From: Salinigranum salinum
GTDB taxonomy: Archaea; Halobacteriota; Halobacteria; Halobacteriales; Haloferacaceae
Direction of reading: 5' to 3'
DNA length: 64,000 nt
Assembly: GCF_009176545.1 (NCBI RefSeq)
Contig: NZ_VTOJ01000004.1
Coordinates: 25,903-89,902 of the forward strand
The notes below the pieces were generated by a model that did no database searches, was not told the DNA's origin, and saw only the letters and a program-made list of their open reading frames with translations. Position numbers and translations under genes: made by a program. Shown piece after piece: positions 59,834-64,000 of the stretch; within the stretch, counting starts at the first letter, position 1; every line of letters begins with the position of its first letter.

Positions 59834-59874
59834 GTTACCCCACGGGCGACACTAGTTGTGGGTTGTGGGGTAAC
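59834..59874. promoter_or_regulatory. Palindrome A, copy 7
   Basis: GTTACCCCAC (59834-59843), 21-nt spacer, GTGGGGTAAC (59865-59874). Perfect arms. The only copy between convergent genes, so it cannot be a promoter operator for either neighbour. Confidence 0.9.
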
Positions 59875-59934
59875 TAAATGAATGGGGTCACCTGATTCGC
59901 CGGCACCAGATCTCCCGAACTATCTTGTGCTGAA

Positions 59935-62271
59935 TCACTCGAAATCCGCGAGTGTGGTCCCCGTCGAGAACTCGTCGTCAGGCTCGTCGCCATCCCGTGT
60001 CGCCGGGTCGTGGAACACCTGAAGCGAGCCCGACTCGTCTCGCTCGCGGGCTGACTCAGTGAACGGGACTGTGGCCGTCGATGCTGTATCGGGATCCCAC
60101 GCCCGCGTGGCCTCCCGGATGTTCTCGTAGATTGTTGACCCAATGCCCCGGACATCTTTGACCATCGCTTCGAACTGCTCCACGTCAGTCTCAGCATACA
60201 GCGCCGAGAGCCGCTCGATGAGGAACGAATCGTCACCAGGATACCACGCTGACTCGGCACCGAACCCAGAGAGACGGTTGCGAAGGGCATCGTAGCGCCG
60301 TCGTCCGAAGTGGTCGACGGTATCGACGAGATACATATCCGGGCCGGGGACACCCACGTCAACTTGCGTGGCGAACCGTTCGAGCCACGGCGGTTCTCTG
60401 GGCATCTCCTGAGGCTCGTACAGCAGGCGGATACTCCCGACGGCCGTGCTGATGTTCGCAGCTGTGCTGGCAAGCCCGGACAAATCGTCGCTCCCTAGGC
60501 GCCGCTCGATCTCCGTGATCGACATCCCGGCACACCACAACCAGCAGACGACCGCTGCTGTCGTTCCCTCACTTCCCGAGAGATCGTGGGCTGCCATCGC
60601 GGTTGAGATGGTTCCCTCTCCCTCGATAACCTCCATGAGATCGCAGTGGTAATACGTCTCGGCGAGTTTCGCGACCAACTGCTCGGGAGTAAGGTCTGCA
60701 TCCTGGTCAGCGAGCCATTCGGTTAGAGCGAGGACATCCTCGATGGTGTTGTCGAACCAGTTGTCGTGCTCGTACTCAACCAGCGCCTCGCCGAGGGGCG
60801 TTGGCGTGTAGCGGTCGTGATCACCTTGCGGCTGTCCGACGGGTCGGTTGAGCAACCCGCGGTCAGTCAGCCACTCCAGCGTGGTCAGCACCTCGGTGAC
60901 GATCTCGTCGGTAGGAGTCTCGCCGCCGAGCGTGGGTTGGTGACCTGGCCTCTGGGTGGCCGCCGTCGACCACGCGAGCGTTGACCTAACGAACTCGAGG
61001 ACCTCGGCAGTAGTCTCCCAGCCGTGCGCAACGAGTTCGAGCACGAGCCACCGGAGGGGTTCCTGATCGCCGAGGTGGGTCGTCACCGGCTCAAGCGTCT
61101 TCTCCTCGACTGGAGTGTCAAACTGGAACTGTTCGGCAGCCTCATCATCGCCTGCCTGTACCATCGGGAACGCGTACGCCTGATCATACGCACTCGCGTC
61201 CCGACCTGCCCGACCGATCCACTGGACGTACTCATAGACCCCGATGTACTCGAACTGGCGTCTAAGATCGGCTACGATGACCGACTGGACCGGTGAGTCG
61301 AAGCCGTAGCTGAGCGTCGTGGTACAGCAGACGCACTCGACGATACCGTCTTCGGCGTAGGACTCGATGAGGTCTTTCAGGCCAGTCTCCATCTGAGCGT
61401 GGTGGTACGCCACCCCGTTTCGTAACAGGTCGATCAGTTCGCGATGGGCGTCGGTAAGTTCAGTCGAGACAGCGGCTTCGACGGCTGCCCGGAAGTCGAC
61501 ATCGGCGCCTGTCTCGAGAGAGAGTTCTGTAGCGATCCGTTCTGCTCGGGATTTGGTGTGGGCGGTCGCATAGTTGAAAACGAGGAACGGCCCCCTCTCC
61601 CGGTTGTCTCGGATGATCCGCGCAATCTGCGTTCCGTAGTGTTCGTCAGTCTTCTCAACAGGACGCTCATCGATCGGAACGGCCCGGCGCTCCGTGCTGA
61701 TGGTGAGGTCTGCGTCAAGCCAGCGCGCAATCGCGTCGGGATTCCCGATGGTGGCTGAGATTCCGAGTAGTTCCTGATTGGCTTCGAGAGCGGCACTGAT
61801 CGCCTTCTCGATGTTCGGCCCTCGATGACTGCTGTAGATCTCGTGGAAATCGTCGAGGACGACCACGTCGAAGCGGTGGGCATATCCTCGAATGACCGCC
61901 TCATAATAGGACTCGAACGTGGCTACGCCGACATCAGCCTGCGTGTAGCCACGACCCTTCGTTATCGTGGCCGACTCGGGGGCCCAGGCAGCAATTGTAT
62001 CGTGTTTCTCTCCTACGAGCGCTCGCGACGGGACAAGGTACGCCACGCGCTCGTTCTGCTGGAGAGCCTTCTTGATCACCGCCTCGGCGACGAAGGTCTT
62101 GCCGTTCCCCGTCTCTGCCAGCAGCAGGTGGTTGCCTTCGTCGAGGACGCCTTGGTCGAATGCCTCGTACTGCGTCTGGGTGAGGTCTGTGAACGCTGCG
62201 GGCTTCTGAGCCAGTAGGTCCTCAACGAGAGCGCGGTCTGCTTTGGAAAGCGAATCGGGGACCGGCGGCAT
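59935..62271 (-). CDS. Superfamily 2 DEAD/DEAH-box helicase (Ski2/Hel308-like)
   Basis: 778 residues. Motif I LLAETGNGKTFVAEAV (Walker A, around 54), motif Ia VAYLVPSRALVGEK, motif II VVLDDFHEIYSS (D-D-x-H variant), motif III LLGISATIGN, motif IV/V LRNGVAYHHAQMETGLKDLIESYAEDGIVECVCCTTTLSYGFDSPV, motif VI YVQWIGRAGRDA. The C-terminal half has a winged-helix-like and an acidic tail. Probably unwinds DNA or RNA in repair, transfer or defence. Upstream, 213 nt away, is HerA on the same strand. Confidence 0.85.
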   Translation of the reverse strand: MPPVPDSLSKADRALVEDLLAQKPAAFTDLTQTQYEAFDQGVLDEGNHLLLAETGNGKTFVAEAVIKKALQQNERVAYLVPSRALVGEKHDTIAAWAPESATITKGRGYTQADVGVATFESYYEAVIRGYAHRFDVVVLDDFHEIYSSHRGPNIEKAISAALEANQELLGISATIGNPDAIARWLDADLTISTERRAVPIDERPVEKTDEHYGTQIARIIRDNRERGPFLVFNYATAHTKSRAERIATELSLETGADVDFRAAVEAAVSTELTDAHRELIDLLRNGVAYHHAQMETGLKDLIESYAEDGIVECVCCTTTLSYGFDSPVQSVIVADLRRQFEYIGVYEYVQWIGRAGRDASAYDQAYAFPMVQAGDDEAAEQFQFDTPVEEKTLEPVTTHLGDQEPLRWLVLELVAHGWETTAEVLEFVRSTLAWSTAATQRPGHQPTLGGETPTDEIVTEVLTTLEWLTDRGLLNRPVGQPQGDHDRYTPTPLGEALVEYEHDNWFDNTIEDVLALTEWLADQDADLTPEQLVAKLAETYYHCDLMEVIEGEGTISTAMAAHDLSGSEGTTAAVVCWLWCAGMSITEIERRLGSDDLSGLASTAANISTAVGSIRLLYEPQEMPREPPWLERFATQVDVGVPGPDMYLVDTVDHFGRRRYDALRNRLSGFGAESAWYPGDDSFLIERLSALYAETDVEQFEAMVKDVRGIGSTIYENIREATRAWDPDTASTATVPFTESARERDESGSLQVFHDPATRDGDEPDDEFSTGTTLADFE

Positions 62272-62484
62272 CGTATCAACGACTATAGGCCCTACACAAC
62301 TTTAATTATCGACTTAACTACCAGTAGCTTGGTCTCCCGTTCCAGACACTGCGGTCTCGTCTGCGCTCCCATCCTGATCACTGTGCCGGTAGATTGGAGA
62401 CCGTTCGCACAACCCTGTTCGCGCGTTAATCGGTGGTCATATTTCAGACGGCGATCCGACGGCATTCCCGGCTGGCACCGACCG

Positions 62485-64000
62485 TCAATCGCCCAGTTCC
62501 GTATCTTCGTATGTCGGGTCGTCCGACTCGACCGACCGCGACCCACTGGGGGCCGACTGGGCCTCGTCATAGGCCTCGCGCCATAACTGGTCCGCAGCCA
62601 AACTCTCCGCCTTGTGCTCCGTCTCACGCCCCCGAATCTTCGCGAGGACCGTGGTGTTCACCGCATCCCCAGAGATCACGGCCTGGCCTTTCGTCAGACC
62701 CGGCAGTTCGTCGAGGACGGCCTCGCCAGCCGACTCCACGGCATCGCGGATTGCCTGCTGGTCGGCCGGGTTGGTGATCTGCATCGTGATCTGTGTGCCA
62801 CACTGCGAGAGGACCGTCTGGTCGAGTTTCGACGGGCGCTGACTGATCAGCCCAGTTCCGAGTCCGAACTTCCGCCCCTCGGAGTTGACCTGCCGGATGA
62901 TATCCAGTGCGTGGGAGTCACCGTCCGGGGCGAACCGGTGGGCCTCTTCAAACAGCGTGAACACGGGGTGTTCGACGGAGTAGTCGACCGTGTCCGGGTC
63001 GCCAGTGACCACCGCCTCACGGCCCTGGTACAGCTTTCGCAGCAGGACCGCGGCCATCATCTGCTGGTCGCGCCGGGACAGGCCGTTCATCTTGAGCACC
63101 GTCACCTGCCCGGGGTTGATCAGCGTGTCCAAGTCCAGCCGGTCGTGCGTGCTGAAGAAGTTCGACTGTATCAAGTTGCGGTTGATCCGCCAGCGCAGTC
63201 CCGAGGCGTCGTTGTCCGGGTGGTACTGGTCACACGTCGTTTGGAGGTCTCGTGCCGAGTACGCGCCGTTCTGGCGTTGGAGAGCTTGGTACGCATCGTT
63301 GAGAACCGACGACATCCGCTCGGTCGGGCCCAACACCTCGTACAGATCCGAGAACGTGAGGTCCGCGATCCGGACGTTCAGGTCACTCGAATCCCGAATC
63401 ACGACGTCGGGCGTGTAGCCATCCTCGCCCGCGAACACTGGGTTGTCGACCATCTGGTCGAGTGAGTCGTACTCGCCGTGCGGGTCGAACACCAGTACAG
63501 ATGCCCGTGTTGCGGGTTTGAGCATCTCCTCAAGCAGGACACTGGCCGTGTACGATTTGCCCGACCCGGTCGAGGCGAGGATCGCGAGGTGAGTCGCCGC
63601 GATCTCGTTCACCGGGAGTTCGACGCAGACCTCCTCATCGGGCCGATTGAGTAGCCGACCGACATGGGCCATTCCCGGGTCGGGGTCCGCGGAGTCACGC
63701 AGGTGCGGCGGCGTGACGGTCGGAATCGCCACCTCAAGCATCGCACCGGGCGCTCGGCGGACGAGCGTGCCCTCGGTCGGCACCTGCCGGGGGTTGCGGA
63801 ACGACTCGAACTGCTCGTCGTAGTATCCCACCACCTCGGCAGTAATCCGGTAGAGCGAACGGTCCTCGCGGTCGACGCCCAGCGCGGCGGCGACGCGACG
63901 GGGCGCCACGTCGGGGTTCGACATAAACGCCGTCGGGAGCGTGTCGACCTGCTCGCGCTCGGCAACCCGGGCAAACACGACGCGCTGGACGGCACCGTCG
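62485..64000 (-). CDS. HerA-family DNA-translocating ATPase (5' end outside window)
   Basis: The frame continues past the window end; a GTG at 63978 would give 497 residues, but codons before it remain open (DGAVQRVV...). Motor motifs: Walker A LAILASTGSGKSYTAS, Walker B HPVFTLFEEAHRFAPDG, arginine-finger motif GLGTGLISQRPSKLDQTVLSQCGTQI. HerA forms hexamers that move DNA, usually with NurA or another nuclease, in resection, and in several defence systems. The partner, if any, is beyond the window. It lies 213 nt upstream of the helicase on the same strand. Confidence 0.88.
   Translation of the reverse strand, partial: DGAVQRVVFARVAEREQVDTLPTAFMSNPDVAPRRVAAALGVDREDRSLYRITAEVVGYYDEQFESFRNPRQVPTEGTLVRRAPGAMLEVAIPTVTPPHLRDSADPDPGMAHVGRLLNRPDEEVCVELPVNEIAATHLAILASTGSGKSYTASVLLEEMLKPATRASVLVFDPHGEYDSLDQMVDNPVFAGEDGYTPDVVIRDSSDLNVRIADLTFSDLYEVLGPTERMSSVLNDAYQALQRQNGAYSARDLQTTCDQYHPDNDASGLRWRINRNLIQSNFFSTHDRLDLDTLINPGQVTVLKMNGLSRRDQQMMAAVLLRKLYQGREAVVTGDPDTVDYSVEHPVFTLFEEAHRFAPDGDSHALDIIRQVNSEGRKFGLGTGLISQRPSKLDQTVLSQCGTQITMQITNPADQQAIRDAVESAGEAVLDELPGLTKGQAVISGDAVNTTVLAKIRGRETEHKAESLAADQLWREAYDEAQSAPSGSRSVESDDPTYEDTELGD

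Noticed and set aside
1..64000. tRNA gene as the recombinase attachment site
   Set aside because: No cloverleaf-compatible T-arm/acceptor combination was found near the recombinase or at other boundaries by eye.

Overview
The window looks like part of a haloarchaeal megaplasmid or large integrative-conjugative element. Most proteins are very acidic (Asp/Glu-rich) and encoded by GC-rich DNA, many neighbouring genes overlap by 1-14 nt, and the information-processing genes are archaeal: two Orc1/Cdc6 initiators, TFB, PCNA, RPA, Tat lipoproteins, HerA, IS200/605 TnpB. No rRNA, tRNA or CRISPR array was seen. It reads as accessory replicon DNA, not core chromosome.

Layout. 0-1.1 kb: the end of a ParA partition ATPase gene plus a small acidic partner. 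1.1-8.4 kb: a visibly more AT-rich, patchwork island with an IS4-type transposase, a winged-helix regulator, a DEDD exonuclease-like protein, small membrane proteins, a short Orc1/Cdc6, a Tat lipoprotein and a frameshifted Tat-secreted protein. 8.4-12.8 kb: a tyrosine recombinase behind a perfect 16-bp inverted repeat, then small regulators and acidic proteins. 12.9-14.3 kb: a two-gene exported operon (DUF192 protein and lipoprotein). 14.3-16.8 kb: the probable replication origin, a second full-length Orc1/Cdc6 gene bracketed by nine copies of a 20-21 bp origin-box repeat with an AT-rich unwinding region. 17-30.8 kb: a long minus-strand block with a SWIM protein, a large vWA/CobT-like protein with a HELLH motif, a HEPN protein, a HTH pair, a MoxR-like AAA+ ATPase with degenerate Walker motifs, two plasmid-type proteins, a plasmid PCNA, a zinc ribbon and TFB. 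31-39 kb: DNA-metabolism genes (OB-fold protein, TRAM protein, DUF555, a fused RPA-RPAP protein, an NrS-1-type primase-polymerase), interrupted by an IS200/605-type TnpB insertion. 39-58 kb: an archaeal conjugation/type IV secretion locus (VirD4-like ATPase fused to a C-terminal nuclease-like domain, VirB2-like membrane proteins, a very large surface protein, PrgI/VirB3-like protein, VirB4 ATPase, VirB6-like channel). A low-GC PIN-domain two-gene module is inserted in it at 44.8-46.5 kb. 58-64 kb: a membrane-anchored AAA+ ATPase, a DEAD/DEAH-type helicase and a HerA ATPase that runs off the window.

Two dispersed palindrome families cut across these regions. Family A (GTTACCCCAC, 19-24 nt, GTGGGGTAAC) occurs seven times, always between genes, from 12.4 to 59.9 kb. 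Family B (consensus GTACGCATTGCGTAC) occurs in the promoters of the exported DUF192/lipoprotein operon and of three transfer-membrane-protein transcription units. These look like the binding sites of two element-wide regulators or chromatin/partition proteins, and they tie the gene blocks into coordinated units. All function calls rest on reading the sequence and on family knowledge; no database search was run.
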